A DNA stretch of 64,000 nucleotides from Streptomyces sp. NBC_01669 (GCF_026339735.1 NZ_JAPEQG010000001.1:1488001-1552000), one strand, 5' to 3'; numbered from the stretch's first letter, positions 1 through 8,396 are shown. Notes: generated by a model not told the origin, from the letters alone. Made by a program: numbers and translations.

Positions 1-70
1 ACGACAGGGCCCTGGTCGCTCTCGGGGCTGTGGGTGTCGCAACGGTGTGGTTCCTGGGAGGGGAGGCCAT
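1..70. other. Left-edge segment, possible 3' end of a plus-strand gene
   Basis: Only 70 bases precede the stop of the permease gene. One plus-strand frame here reads as a hydrophobic stretch and stays open into the permease until about position 281, so a membrane-protein gene could end here convergently. No family is recognisable and the overlap with a real gene makes this weak. Confidence 0.2.
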
Positions 71-1390
71 CTATCGCGCGGCCGCCGGCCTCGTGAGGAC
101 CCGCTCCAGAACCACGTACGCGACCACGGCCACGACGAGGCCGCTCACTGCGTCCGAGAACTGCGGCGCATACCAGTGCACGAGCCCGCCCACCATGGCG
201 CCGGCGGCCCACGCGGCGAAGGCCGTGGGCCGTACGGCAGTGGTGGGGCGCCGGTCGACGCGGCTGCGCAGAATCACCTGATCGGCGATGAGCACGCCGC
301 CGAGGGGCGGGACGAAGACGCTGAGGACGACCAGCCAGTCGAGGAAGTGGTCCCATACGCCGGCGAGGGCGGCGGCAGTGCCGATGATGCCCAGGACGAG
401 GGTCGTGATCCGCATCTTGGTACGGGTCAGGTGCGACCAGCTGAGCGCCCCGTTGTAGAGGCAGTGGCTGCACACCGAGCCGAGGTTGACGAAGACGAAC
501 ACGGCAGCGAGGGCGTCGAGGAGGAGGCCGTGGTCACCGGTGAGGATCGGCAGGAAGTTGCCGCCGACCGTGGCTGCGGAGGCGATGGCACCGGCCGCGA
601 CGACAATGCCGCCGGTGATCTGGGCGACCATGCTGGCCAGCGGGAACGCGGTCGCGGTGGCGAGGACGGCCTGCTTGCCGTTCTTGGACCATCGGGTGAA
701 GTCGGCGGTCATCGTGCCCGAGTCGGCGAACGTCGCCATGATGAGCGACACGGCCGCGCCGAACGTCATGGCGCTGTCCGGTGCGACGCCCTGGTAGTCG
801 AGCACCGCACCCAGGCTGTGGTCCCGGGACACGATGACGATGGCTATCAGGCCGACGATGACGAACAGCGGCGCGGCGACGGCACCGAGCCACGACAGGG
901 CACGGATACCGAGATAGGTGATCGCGACGAAGGCCGCGCCCGCGAGTACGGCGACGAGTTGTTCGTGCCAACCGAAGGCCTGGTTGAGGGTCGCTCCGGT
1001 GGCACCGGTGTTGAAGGCGAACCAACCCACGACGATCGTGGCCAGGAAGCCGGAGGCGACGACATGACCGACGCGGCCGAAGGTCTTCGTTGCCTGGAGG
1101 GCGAAGTTCTCGCCGGTGCTGCCCGCTCGATAGCTGAGCAGACCGACGTACACGAACATGACGAGGTTGGCGACGAGGACGGCGGCCAGCCCGCGCCAGA
1201 AGCCCAGGACGGCGACGACGACCCCGCCGGGTACGGCGTTGGTGAGGATCATCGGGAATCCGAACCACACGGCCGACACGGTCAGGAGGGACTTACGCCG
1301 TTCCTGGGGAACGGGGCTGTGCTCGTACTCCGAGTCGAGCTCTGTGCTCGGGTGCGCGGCATCGGCCGCGACGGGTATACGACTGTCCAT
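71..1390 (-). CDS. CodB-like NCS1 nucleobase/allantoin-type permease
   Basis: The 439-residue protein is almost entirely hydrophobic, with about twelve membrane segments, as expected for the nucleobase:cation symporter-1 family. The cytosolic N-terminus carries SPVPQ (residues 25-29) and the middle carries SGTMTADFTRW, both close to E. coli CodB. The family imports cytosine, uracil, allantoin, hydantoins or related rings; the substrate cannot be read from sequence. ATG at 1388-1390 is preceded by GGAGA. It is the last gene of the minus-strand DUF2877-FdrA-DUF1116 operon, separated from it by a long stem-loop. By context it most likely imports the compound that the carbamoyl-transfer enzymes and amidohydrolases consume. 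Confidence 0.85.
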   Translation of the reverse strand: MDSRIPVAADAAHPSTELDSEYEHSPVPQERRKSLLTVSAVWFGFPMILTNAVPGGVVVAVLGFWRGLAAVLVANLVMFVYVGLLSYRAGSTGENFALQATKTFGRVGHVVASGFLATIVVGWFAFNTGATGATLNQAFGWHEQLVAVLAGAAFVAITYLGIRALSWLGAVAAPLFVIVGLIAIVIVSRDHSLGAVLDYQGVAPDSAMTFGAAVSLIMATFADSGTMTADFTRWSKNGKQAVLATATAFPLASMVAQITGGIVVAAGAIASAATVGGNFLPILTGDHGLLLDALAAVFVFVNLGSVCSHCLYNGALSWSHLTRTKMRITTLVLGIIGTAAALAGVWDHFLDWLVVLSVFVPPLGGVLIADQVILRSRVDRRPTTAVRPTAFAAWAAGAMVGGLVHWYAPQFSDAVSGLVVAVVAYVVLERVLTRPAAAR

Positions 1391-1411
1391 GGGCGAGTCT
1401 CCGAGGTGGGG

Positions 1412-1477
1412 CAGGTCCTGTCGTCCCACTCCCGTGGTCGCCGGGAGGGCGGACGGGAGTGGGACGACAAGGACCTG
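1412..1477. terminator. Long intercistronic stem-loop
   Basis: Positions 1412-1435 pair with 1453-1477 over 24 base pairs with a single bulged base and a 17-nt loop. It sits between the DUF1116 stop (1486) and the permease start (1390). There is no T-run, so it could be an attenuating terminator, an RNA-processing or stability element that lowers permease expression relative to the enzymes, or an operator. Confidence 0.6.
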
Positions 1478-1485
1478 GCGCGTGG

Positions 1486-2913
1486 TCAGATGAGGGAGTC
1501 GGCGAGGGCCTTGGCGGCCTTCTCGAAGGCCTCGACGGGCGGGTGTGTGATGCCGGCGCCGATCATGCCGATGCCCGCTTCCTTGTGGGCGATCGCGGTG
1601 TTGATGACCGGCAGGATCCCGGTGGCCAGGACCTTGCGTACGTCGATCCCGGTGGGGATGCCCTGGAAGTCGAGCATGGGGATGGTGACGTTGGGGTTCT
1701 GTGCCGTGGTGATCTCGCCCATCTGGCGTGTGAAGCCGATGGCCTCCTGCACGGTGCCGCCGACGAGGGCCACGATGGCGGGCGCGGTGGCCATGGCGAA
1801 GCCGCCGAAGCCGTAGGTCTCGCTGATCGCGCTGTCGCCGATGTCGAGGCCGGAGTCCTCCGGCTTGTATCCGGCGAACATCGGGCCGACGACCTTTTGG
1901 GCGGGCCCGGTGAACCATTGGTTTCCGCCCAGGCCACTGACCCGTACGCCGAACTCGACGCCGTTTCGGGCCATCGTGGTGACGATGGTCGAGCCCTCGA
2001 TGCCATGGGCCGCGTCCATGGCGGCCTTGGCCATGGCCAGCCACGTCGGGCCGGAGAAGTAGTCCGAGCTGGCGATGAAGTCGAAGACTTCCTTCTTCTG
2101 CTCGGTGGTGAAGCCGGTCTGCAGCAGGGACGGGGCGAGCGCCTGCAGGAGCAGCAGGGTGCCCGCGATATTGCGGTTGTGGCACTCGTCGCCCATGTGC
2201 AGCGCCTGCGAGAGCAGCAGCCGCAGATCGACGGGGCCGCCGATCTCCATGGCTTCCTTGAGCATGGGGCCGAGCACGTCGCGCATCCAGACGAGCCGCT
2301 CGATCACCGACTCGTCGTTCGCCCCCATGCGGAGGATCTTCGCCATCTGCTCGGACAGGTTGGTGTACGCCGTGTTGCCGTACGTCTCGTTGTGGACGAT
2401 GTGCATGTACATCGACGCGGAGGTGACTCCGGCCATCGAGCCGACGCAGTCGTGCTCGTGGCACGGCGAGAAGGTGATCTCACCGGAGGCGGCGAGTGCG
2501 GCGGCCCCTTCCAGGTCGGCGGCGAGGCCCTCGAAGACGAGCGCACCGGTGACGGCGCCCTTCATCGCTCCGGCCATGCGGTCCCAGGTGATGGGCGGTC
2601 CCGCGTGCAGGATCGTCGTCGGGGTCATGCCGGGTACGACGTCGATGGCGCGGCCGAAACCGGTCAGCATGGGCTGCGAGTCGGCGATCCGTTCGACGGC
2701 GAGGGCGTTGGCCTCCCCGATCCGCGCGGCAACCTCCGGGACCTCCAGGGCGTCGAGGGCGGCGAGGATCTCGGGCTTGCCTCCACCCGGCGGCGTCCAG
2801 TCGAGCGTGGTGACCTTGGCGCCCTGGGCGGCGATGTCCTCGTCGAACATGGCCAGACCGACGTTGACGACGTCGAGGTCGCTCTCGAAGAGGCTGGTGA
2901 TGCGGTTGCTCAT
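1486..2913 (-). CDS. DUF1116 protein (YahG/YlbE family), carbamoyltransferase component
   Basis: The 475-residue protein matches the DUF1116 family of E. coli YahG and YlbE (AllG) in length and sequence character. In E. coli the AllF (FdrA), AllG (YlbE) and AllH (YlbF) proteins together form oxamate transcarbamylase, which phosphorolyses a carbamoyl compound to carbamoyl phosphate. The same three families are encoded side by side here, so this is probably a subunit of such a complex. The start overlaps the stop of the FdrA gene as ATGA (2910-2913), indicating translational coupling and equal stoichiometry. Whether the substrate is oxamate or another carbamoylated compound is not known; no oxalurate-forming gene is visible. 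Confidence 0.82.
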   Translation of the reverse strand: MSNRITSLFESDLDVVNVGLAMFDEDIAAQGAKVTTLDWTPPGGGKPEILAALDALEVPEVAARIGEANALAVERIADSQPMLTGFGRAIDVVPGMTPTTILHAGPPITWDRMAGAMKGAVTGALVFEGLAADLEGAAALAASGEITFSPCHEHDCVGSMAGVTSASMYMHIVHNETYGNTAYTNLSEQMAKILRMGANDESVIERLVWMRDVLGPMLKEAMEIGGPVDLRLLLSQALHMGDECHNRNIAGTLLLLQALAPSLLQTGFTTEQKKEVFDFIASSDYFSGPTWLAMAKAAMDAAHGIEGSTIVTTMARNGVEFGVRVSGLGGNQWFTGPAQKVVGPMFAGYKPEDSGLDIGDSAISETYGFGGFAMATAPAIVALVGGTVQEAIGFTRQMGEITTAQNPNVTIPMLDFQGIPTGIDVRKVLATGILPVINTAIAHKEAGIGMIGAGITHPPVEAFEKAAKALADSLI

Positions 2914-4454
2914 GCGTGCTTGACCTTCCGGGCTAGGGCACGGGCGAACTGGCCCGTCTCGGTGCTGCTGCGGGTGACGGTGACGCCGGCTGCCTGCAGG
3001 GCGGCGATCTGGTCGGCCGGCGCCGGGGTGTCGAGGTCCGTGCCCAGGACGTAGCCGACGATCTCCAGGTGGCGGCCCGCTTCGGCGGCGATCCCCTTGG
3101 CCTGCTCGATGGCCGGCAGGGTGACGCCGACCGGGTCCTCGTGGGCGCCGAAGCCGAGGACGAAGTCCATGACGACGGCGGCGACCTCCGGGTCCTTGGC
3201 CTCCTCTACCAGGCGGGCCAGCCGCAGGGAGGGGTCGATCATGGGGTGCGGGCGGCCGTTGGTGAAGTCGTCGTCACCGAAGTCGAGGAAGGTGTGCCCC
3301 GTGCTGGGGCTGTCGGCTGTCAGCCGGCGCCCGGGGTCCTTCTGGATGTTGCTCCATACGTCGTCGCCGCTCTCGAGCATCGCGTACATCGACTCGTCGC
3401 ACAGGGTGCCGCCGCAGAACAGGCCGCGTACGAACCGCTGTTCCGGCTTGAAGAGAGCGGCGACCTCGTCGATCCGGCGCGTGTCGAGCGGCTCGACTGC
3501 CGCGTCCGGGTTCACGCCGAGACGTACCGCCTGCAGGGCGGCGTCCTGGCTGCCGGACGCGAAGTGTCCGCCGGCCGCGACGACCGCTTCTTCGGAGCCT
3601 CCGACGAAGTAGACGACGACGGGCTTGCCCGCGGTGGCGATCTCGGCAAGCACCTTCTTCTCGACCGAGGGGGCCGGCGGCTTGGAGACGAGCACGATCA
3701 CGCTGGTGGCCGGGTCGGCAGCGAACGCCCGGATGCCGTCGATCATCATGATGCCGCCGACCTGCTCGCTCAGGTCGCGACCGCCGGTGCCGATGAGCTG
3801 CGAGACACCCGCGCCCAGGGCGTGGATGCGGACGCTGACCTCCTGCGCGCCTGTGCCCGATGCGGCGACCACGCCGACCGAGCCGGGGCGGACGGCGTTG
3901 CCGAAGCACAGGGCGACATTGTTGATGATCGCGGTGCCGCAGTCCGGGCCCATCATCAACAGGCCCTTTTCGTGGGCCAGTTCCTTGAGGGCGACCTCCT
4001 CCTCGACCGGGACGTTGTCGCTGAAGAGCAGTACGTGCAGGTCATTCTCAAGGGCCTTGCGGACCTCACGGCCGGCGTAGGCGCCGTTGACCGCGATCAC
4101 GGCGAGGTTGGCGGCCGGGTTGTCCTGCGCGGCGGCCGCGATGGTCCGGTGGGTGATGGTCGCCTCGCCCGTGGCGGACGCCTTGCGCTGGAGGAGCTCC
4201 TCGACACGCGCGAGGACCTCGTCGGCGCCGGCTCCCTCGCGGGCTTCGACCACGACCATGAGGTCGCCGTTGCCCGCGGCCTCGAGTTCGGGTGTGAGCA
4301 GGCCGAGGTTGCCCAGCACCCCCTTGTTCATCTCCGTGCCCATGGCCACGAAGGCCTGCTTAACCTCGTCGAGGCTGTTCGCCTTCGTCGAGATGGCCAT
4401 CAGGGATACAGAGTCGAAGTAGGTGTTCTTCTTGACGACTGCTGTGATGCTCAC
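2910..4454 (-). CDS. fdrA: FdrA/YahF-family protein (succinyl-CoA-synthetase-like fold)
   Basis: This 514-residue protein belongs to the FdrA family, which resembles acyl-CoA synthetase (ADP/GDP-forming) alpha-type CoA-binding and ligase domains. Recognisable family segments are MGPDCGTAI, VVAASGTGAQEV, IGTGGRDLSEQVGG and the C-terminal FLDFGDDDFTNGRPHPMID. E. coli YahF is nearly the same length. FdrA (AllF) is a component of E. coli oxamate transcarbamylase. I chose GTG at 4452-4454 because it overlaps the DUF2877 stop as GTGA and begins the conserved N-terminus; the frame is open further upstream only inside the neighbouring gene. It is central to the inferred carbamoyl-phosphate-forming complex. 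Confidence 0.85.
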   Translation of the reverse strand: MSITAVVKKNTYFDSVSLMAISTKANSLDEVKQAFVAMGTEMNKGVLGNLGLLTPELEAAGNGDLMVVVEAREGAGADEVLARVEELLQRKASATGEATITHRTIAAAAQDNPAANLAVIAVNGAYAGREVRKALENDLHVLLFSDNVPVEEEVALKELAHEKGLLMMGPDCGTAIINNVALCFGNAVRPGSVGVVAASGTGAQEVSVRIHALGAGVSQLIGTGGRDLSEQVGGIMMIDGIRAFAADPATSVIVLVSKPPAPSVEKKVLAEIATAGKPVVVYFVGGSEEAVVAAGGHFASGSQDAALQAVRLGVNPDAAVEPLDTRRIDEVAALFKPEQRFVRGLFCGGTLCDESMYAMLESGDDVWSNIQKDPGRRLTADSPSTGHTFLDFGDDDFTNGRPHPMIDPSLRLARLVEEAKDPEVAAVVMDFVLGFGAHEDPVGVTLPAIEQAKGIAAEAGRHLEIVGYVLGTDLDTPAPADQIAALQAAGVTVTRSSTETGQFARALARKVKHA

Positions 4455-5389
4455 AGCGAACCTCGCAGTTCTCTCTCCAGGTGAAGCCCGGCCACCAGAC
4501 CGGACAAGGTGTCGGTGCCGGAGGTGTGGCCGTGGGCCAACGCGCGGCGGACCGGGGCTCGGACGGTTTCGATCGCCTGCACTTCGCTCTGCCCGGGGGT
4601 TGCGGCCAGGGAGCACAACACATCAACCAGTTCGGCGCGGAAGCGTCCTGACAGTGCCTCACGCAGGGTGGTCGTACTCAACAGCGTCGTACGGCCGGGC
4701 TGCTCGTCGAGTACGTCGTGGAGTACCCGGGCGAACAAACCGAGCCCGCTGCCGTCGAGCGACGACAGCAGGGCGATGGCGGTGAGGAAGTCGTCGCCGG
4801 CCGGGGTGAGTCCGGGGCCGAGGCCCAGGAGGGCGAGGACAGCGTCGCGCATGCCGACGGTGTCAGAGGAGCGTACGGCCCGCACCAGCGCATCGCGTCC
4901 GTGCTCCAGCGCCGTGCAGACAGCCACCTCCATCGGCGCAGCACCCGGCGAAGCGCCGAGCATCCCACCGGGCTCGCCGTCGACGGACACCAGGTGGTGC
5001 AGGGCCCGGGCCGAAACTGCCAGCTCTGACGGCGTCAGGGAGTCAAGACGCGGCAGAATGGGATGCCATTTTATGGCCCCCCGCACGGAGACCCGAAGGC
5101 CACCGAAAGCGCCCTGCAGGGCGATGCCGTCCGGGCCGAACTCGACGGCCCGACCCGCTTCCACCCCACGGTCGAGCCAGTGCGCGATGTCCACGACAAG
5201 GGTCCGGGGAGCGTCCCCACTCCCCCGCACAGCCAGCGCCATCAGCCCGCCATCCGGCAACAACAGGTTGATCACGCCCCGAAAGACGCTCTCCACACTC
5301 CCGCACCCCCTGAGCGTGCGCAGGTGCGCCAGGAGCACGGCATCACCGGAACACGGGCGCAGAAGCGTAGTCGCGCTCACCGATACCAC
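4451..5389 (-). CDS. DUF2877 protein (YahE/YlbF family), carbamoyltransferase component
   Basis: The protein carries the family signature GLGPGLTPAGDDFLTA in its second half and matches DUF2877 proteins such as E. coli YlbF (AllH) and YahE. AllH is the third component of oxamate transcarbamylase. The frame is open to an ATG at 5464, but that start overlaps the GntR-type palindrome; GTG codons at 5392, 5389 and 5380 just downstream of AGGAGG (5394-5399) are better starts, and I give 5389 (about 312 residues) with 5380 as the main alternative. First gene of the operon, divergent from carbamate kinase across a 112-bp region with the operator, so both transcripts are probably co-regulated. Confidence 0.8.
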   Translation of the reverse strand: MVSVSATTLLRPCSGDAVLLAHLRTLRGCGSVESVFRGVINLLLPDGGLMALAVRGSGDAPRTLVVDIAHWLDRGVEAGRAVEFGPDGIALQGAFGGLRVSVRGAIKWHPILPRLDSLTPSELAVSARALHHLVSVDGEPGGMLGASPGAAPMEVAVCTALEHGRDALVRAVRSSDTVGMRDAVLALLGLGPGLTPAGDDFLTAIALLSSLDGSGLGLFARVLHDVLDEQPGRTTLLSTTTLREALSGRFRAELVDVLCSLAATPGQSEVQAIETVRAPVRRALAHGHTSGTDTLSGLVAGLHLERELRGSL

Positions 5390-5453
5390 CACCCCTCCTG
5401 TCCGACCGGACCGCCAGGGCGCGCTGCGCCCCTTAACCTCAACCACTGGAGAC

Positions 5454-5463
5454 TGGTATACCA
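5454..5463. promoter_or_regulatory. GntR-type palindromic operator, site 1
   Basis: TGGTATACCA is a perfect 10-bp palindrome in the divergent region between the DUF2877 operon and carbamate kinase, 38 bp before the carbamate kinase ATG. Near-identical sites occur at 7261-7270, 14091-14103 and 14178-14189. The likely ligand is the GntR/FCD protein encoded at 6573-7232. Confidence 0.72.
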
Positions 5464-5501
5464 TTTTGCAGCCGGAAGCGAACTAGTCGGAGGAGGAGTC
5501 C

Positions 5502-6431
5502 ATGCGCATCGTCGTGGCTCTCGGAGGCAACGCGTTGGCACGGCGAGGCGAGCCGATGACGGCGGACCATCTGCGTGCGAACGTCAGGGCATCCTGTGAG
5601 GCACTCGCCGGACTCGCCGGCGAGCACGAGGTGGTCATCACCCATGGCAACGGCCCGCAGGTGGGCCTGCTCGCCCTGCAGAACCTGGCCTACCAGGACG
5701 TCGCTGCGTACCCGCTCGACATATTGGGCGCGGAGACACAGGGCATGATCGGGTACGTCATCCAGCAGGAGCTCTCCAACGCACTGGGTGGCCGGCGCGA
5801 GGTCGCGGCGGTCCTCACGACCACCGAGGTCGACGAGTCCGATCCCGCGTTCAGCCACCCCACCAAGCTGATCGGCCCCATGTACTCCGCCCACGACGCC
5901 GCCGACGCGGCGGCCGAGTACCGGTGGACCATCGCGCGTGACGGCGCAGGCTTCCGCCGCGTCGTCCCCTCGCCCCACCCGTTGCGCATCGTGCAGGCCC
6001 CCCTCGTCCGCACCCTCCTGGAGAACGACCGGCTCGTCGTGTGCGTCGGCGGTGGCGGTGTGCCCGTGAAGACCGACAGCAAGGGCCGCCAGACCGGTCT
6101 GCAGGCGGTCGTCGACAAGGACCTCGCCAGCGCCGCCCTCGCCGCCGAACTCAAGGCGGACATGCTGGTCATGCTCACGGACGGCGACTACGTCAGCGAG
6201 AACTGGGGGACGCCCGAGCAGCGGGACATCCTCACGGCCTCACCGGAAGCCATCTCCGAGCTGGCTTTCGCCGAAGGGTCGATGAAGCCGAAGGTGGATG
6301 CCGCGGTGCGGGTCGCGAAGGCCGGCGGACGCGCGCTCATCGGCCCGCTGGACCGCCTGGACGACCTCCTGGCGCGACGGGTCGGCACGGAGATCCGCTC
6401 CGATGTCGCCGATGGGATCGTCTTCGTCTGA
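5502..6431 (+). CDS. arcC: Carbamate kinase
   Basis: This 309-residue amino-acid-kinase-fold enzyme transfers phosphate between carbamoyl phosphate and ADP, giving ATP plus carbamate (which falls apart to ammonia and CO2) in the catabolic direction. Visible family motifs are the N-terminal ALGGNAL, HGNGPQVG, the nucleotide-site VDKDLASAALA and the metal-site LTDGDYVSENWG. A strong GGAGGAGGAG precedes the ATG. It is divergent from the DUF2877-FdrA-DUF1116 operon and shares its operator. E. coli encodes carbamate kinase paralogues (YahI, AllK) beside the same three families, so this enzyme most likely harvests ATP from the carbamoyl phosphate they make. No arginine deiminase genes are nearby. 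Confidence 0.93.
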   Translation: MRIVVALGGNALARRGEPMTADHLRANVRASCEALAGLAGEHEVVITHGNGPQVGLLALQNLAYQDVAAYPLDILGAETQGMIGYVIQQELSNALGGRREVAAVLTTTEVDESDPAFSHPTKLIGPMYSAHDAADAAAEYRWTIARDGAGFRRVVPSPHPLRIVQAPLVRTLLENDRLVVCVGGGGVPVKTDSKGRQTGLQAVVDKDLASAALAAELKADMLVMLTDGDYVSENWGTPEQRDILTASPEAISELAFAEGSMKPKVDAAVRVAKAGGRALIGPLDRLDDLLARRVGTEIRSDVADGIVFV

Positions 6432-6434
6432 GCC

Positions 6435-6530
6435 GAGGGGATCACCTTGGCGTGTGGCTGAGGGATCTCCTTCGCGTGCGCCGAGGGAATCACCTTGATG
6501 CACGCGAAGGGGTTCACCTTCGTACAAGCC
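6435..6530 (+). repeat. Degenerate tandem repeat after carbamate kinase
   Basis: Four imperfect units of about 21-27 bp follow the carbamate kinase stop (6435-6459, 6460-6482, 6483-6509, 6510-6530). Each carries a GAGGGGATCACCTTCGCGTG-like core. The last coding bases of the kinase resemble the unit, so the array may have grown from the gene's 3' end. It makes no obvious terminator hairpin. Confidence 0.6.
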
Positions 6531-6572
6531 GCCTCACGAGCGCCCGCGTGTCGCTCAACCGACCGGCTCCGC

Positions 6573-7232
6573 CTACTCCTTGGAGGACCGCAGATGGGCC
6601 GCAGCCGCGCTGCGGCCCATCTCCAGGTGCTTCAGCACGAGCTCCTCGACGCGCGGCACGTCCCGCGCCACGATCGCGTCGTAGAGATTCTCGTGCTCCC
6701 TCGCCACACCCAGCAGGTCGTCGTGCCGGCTGAGCAGCCAGCGCATGCGGCTGCGAAGGGTGCGCTCCAGCTCGCTCAGCAGCTCGTTCGCGGCCAGTGA
6801 CGTCACTGTCTCGTGGAAGTCGGCCGCGGCGCGCCTCGCCTGTACGGCGTCTCCGCGCTGCGCCGCCTCCAGCTCGGCATCGAGGTCGGCGCGCAGCTTC
6901 TCCAGCCCCGCGCGGGTACGCCGCTGAGCCGCCAGCCGGAACGTCAGCGTCTCCAGCGCGGAACGCACCTCGCCCAGGTCCGAGACGTCGGTGGGGCTGA
7001 ACTCCCGCACCACCGCCCAGGTCCGCGGCCGGGGCGTCACAAGGCCCTCCGTCACCAGTGCCTTCAGGGCATCGCGGATGGGCAGCCGGCTCACTCCGAG
7101 CTCGGCGGCCAGCTCACGCTCGACGAGCTTGCTGCCGGGCCGACGCACACCATCGAGAATGTCGTCGCGCAACTGACGAGTGACCCGATCCGACTCGGGC
7201 TCGAAGCCTTCAGAACCTGCCATGCCGCTCAT
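6573..7232 (-). CDS. GntR-family regulator with FCD domain
   Basis: The 219-residue protein has an N-terminal winged helix-turn-helix (about residues 15-75, with GVSRLPIRDALKAL as the recognition region) and an alpha-helical FCD effector domain, typical of FadR/VanR-subfamily repressors that sense organic acids. ATG at 7230-7232 is used; an in-frame ATG at 7221-7223 is possible. A TTGGTATACC site lies about 30 bp upstream of the start, suggesting autoregulation, and the same palindrome controls the flanking carbamoyl operon and the amidohydrolase at 12778-14049. It is therefore the probable local repressor of the island, released by a pathway intermediate. Confidence 0.88.
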   Translation of the reverse strand: MSGMAGSEGFEPESDRVTRQLRDDILDGVRRPGSKLVERELAAELGVSRLPIRDALKALVTEGLVTPRPRTWAVVREFSPTDVSDLGEVRSALETLTFRLAAQRRTRAGLEKLRADLDAELEAAQRGDAVQARRAAADFHETVTSLAANELLSELERTLRSRMRWLLSRHDDLLGVAREHENLYDAIVARDVPRVEELVLKHLEMGRSAAAAHLRSSKE

Positions 7233-7260
7233 TCTCTCATCACGTCGAGGAACGTCGGGT

Positions 7261-7270
7261 TTGGTATACC
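7261..7270. promoter_or_regulatory. GntR-type operator, site 2
   Basis: TTGGTATACC keeps the full GGTATACC palindromic core (7263-7270) and lies 30 bp upstream of the GntR gene start, where an autorepressor would bind. Confidence 0.65.
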
Positions 7271-7301
7271 GCTAATACGCCGCCGACCGCACCCGTCACG
7301 G

Positions 7302-8210
7302 TCAGGAGGGTGTGTAGCCCCGCTCCCGCACCAGGCGGCTCGCGAGCCGGGTGAAGGCCCGAGCCGCCGCACTCTGGTACGCGCTGTCGCGGCGCAGGAG
7401 AGTCACTCGACGCGCGGGCAGGGGCGGATCGAGGGCGATCGTTGTGAGGTGCGGATGGTCGTGCGTGATGGCGTCCGGCAGCACCGTGGCCAGCAAGGGG
7501 GTGCGCTGCACGATCTCGATGAGGGCCTGAATGGAGTTGGCCTCCACGGCGATGGGCGGGTTGATGCGGTGCTCGGTGAAGTAGCTGTCGATGTGTCCGC
7601 GCGTGACGAAGTCATTGCTGAGCAGCGCGAGACGCTGCTCGGCCAACCTGCTGGGCGGCATCGGCTCCCGCGCCGCGGAATCCGCGTCATGGGCCGCGAC
7701 GACCAGGCTCAGGGTCTCGGTGAACAAGGCGTGTGCGCTGATGCCGGCGGGATGTGGCGCCTCGAACGCGATCCCCAGGTCGATCTCGTCCGCCAACAGG
7801 CTTGCCTCGATGCGATCCTGTGTCATCTCCCGCACTTCCAGGGTGATCCCGGGATGGCGGGTGTGCAGCTCCTGCACCAGCGGGCCGATGAGGTAGGCCG
7901 TAAACGTCGGTGTCATCGCCAGCCGCAGCCGGCCCCGGGACAGGTCTGCCACGTCGAGTACGGCACGGTCGGCCGCCGCGAGGTCCCGCAGAGCCCGCCT
8001 GGCGTAGTGCACATAGGCGTCGCCGGCGTCCGTGAGCCGGACACTGCGGCCGCTGCGGTCGAGCAGTTGGACGCCGACCACTCGCTCCAGCTGCTTGACC
8101 TGCTGGGACAGCGTGGGCTGAGAGATGCGCAGCTCCTCGGCGGCGCGGGTGAAGTTGCCGTGCTCGGCTACCGCGATCAGGTAGCGGAGGTGGCGTAGCT
8201 CGGGACCCAT
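7302..8210 (-). CDS. cynR: LysR-family regulator, probable CynR
   Basis: The 302-residue protein has the LysR N-terminal helix-turn-helix (residues about 4-62, including RISQPTLSQQVKQLE) and a C-terminal substrate-binding fold. ATG at 8208-8210 begins the conserved 'ELRHLRYLIAVAEHGNFT' segment. It is divergent from cynT-cynS, the same arrangement and similar length as E. coli CynR (about 299 residues), which activates the cyn operon in response to cyanate. The 288-bp intergenic region holds an ATAGAT-GTC-ATCTAT palindrome and two ACTATAGGTG copies as candidate binding sites. The assignment as CynR rests mainly on context. Confidence 0.8.
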   Translation of the reverse strand: MGPELRHLRYLIAVAEHGNFTRAAEELRISQPTLSQQVKQLERVVGVQLLDRSGRSVRLTDAGDAYVHYARRALRDLAAADRAVLDVADLSRGRLRLAMTPTFTAYLIGPLVQELHTRHPGITLEVREMTQDRIEASLLADEIDLGIAFEAPHPAGISAHALFTETLSLVVAAHDADSAAREPMPPSRLAEQRLALLSNDFVTRGHIDSYFTEHRINPPIAVEANSIQALIEIVQRTPLLATVLPDAITHDHPHLTTIALDPPLPARRVTLLRRDSAYQSAAARAFTRLASRLVRERGYTPS

Positions 8211-8381
8211 GGCCCGAACTATAGGTGTGGGGGCACGGTCCCTCCTGGTCAGGACTTCCCGTCGGCTGCGGCCTTCCCCGGGCGTTCGGTGGCGTCCCCC
8301 CGCGCCTACGCGATCCCCGTCATGCCACGCACCGTACGAACGACCGCTGGCACTCGGCCCTGCACACCCGCCGGCACGCAC

Positions 8382-8396
8382 ATAGATGTCATCTAT
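8382..8396. promoter_or_regulatory. Candidate CynR-binding palindrome
   Basis: ATAGAT and ATCTAT arms with a 3-base spacer form a 15-bp inverted repeat, 102 bp before the cynT ATG, in the size and symmetry typical of LysR boxes. The sequence ACTATAGGTG also occurs twice in the same intergenic region, at 8218-8227 beside cynR and 8424-8433 nearer cynT. Confidence 0.45.

Noticed and set aside
1374..1380. GGTATAC near the permease start as a fifth GntR site
   Set aside because: It lies inside codons 4-6 of the gene and lacks the second half of the palindrome; probably chance.
71..2464. Very long minus-strand frame that joins the permease with upstream sequence (797 codons)
   Set aside because: The residues before the ATG at 1388-1390 have shadow composition (Arg/His/Pro-rich) and overlap the DUF1116 gene on the same strand; the ribosome site and CodB similarity begin at 1390.
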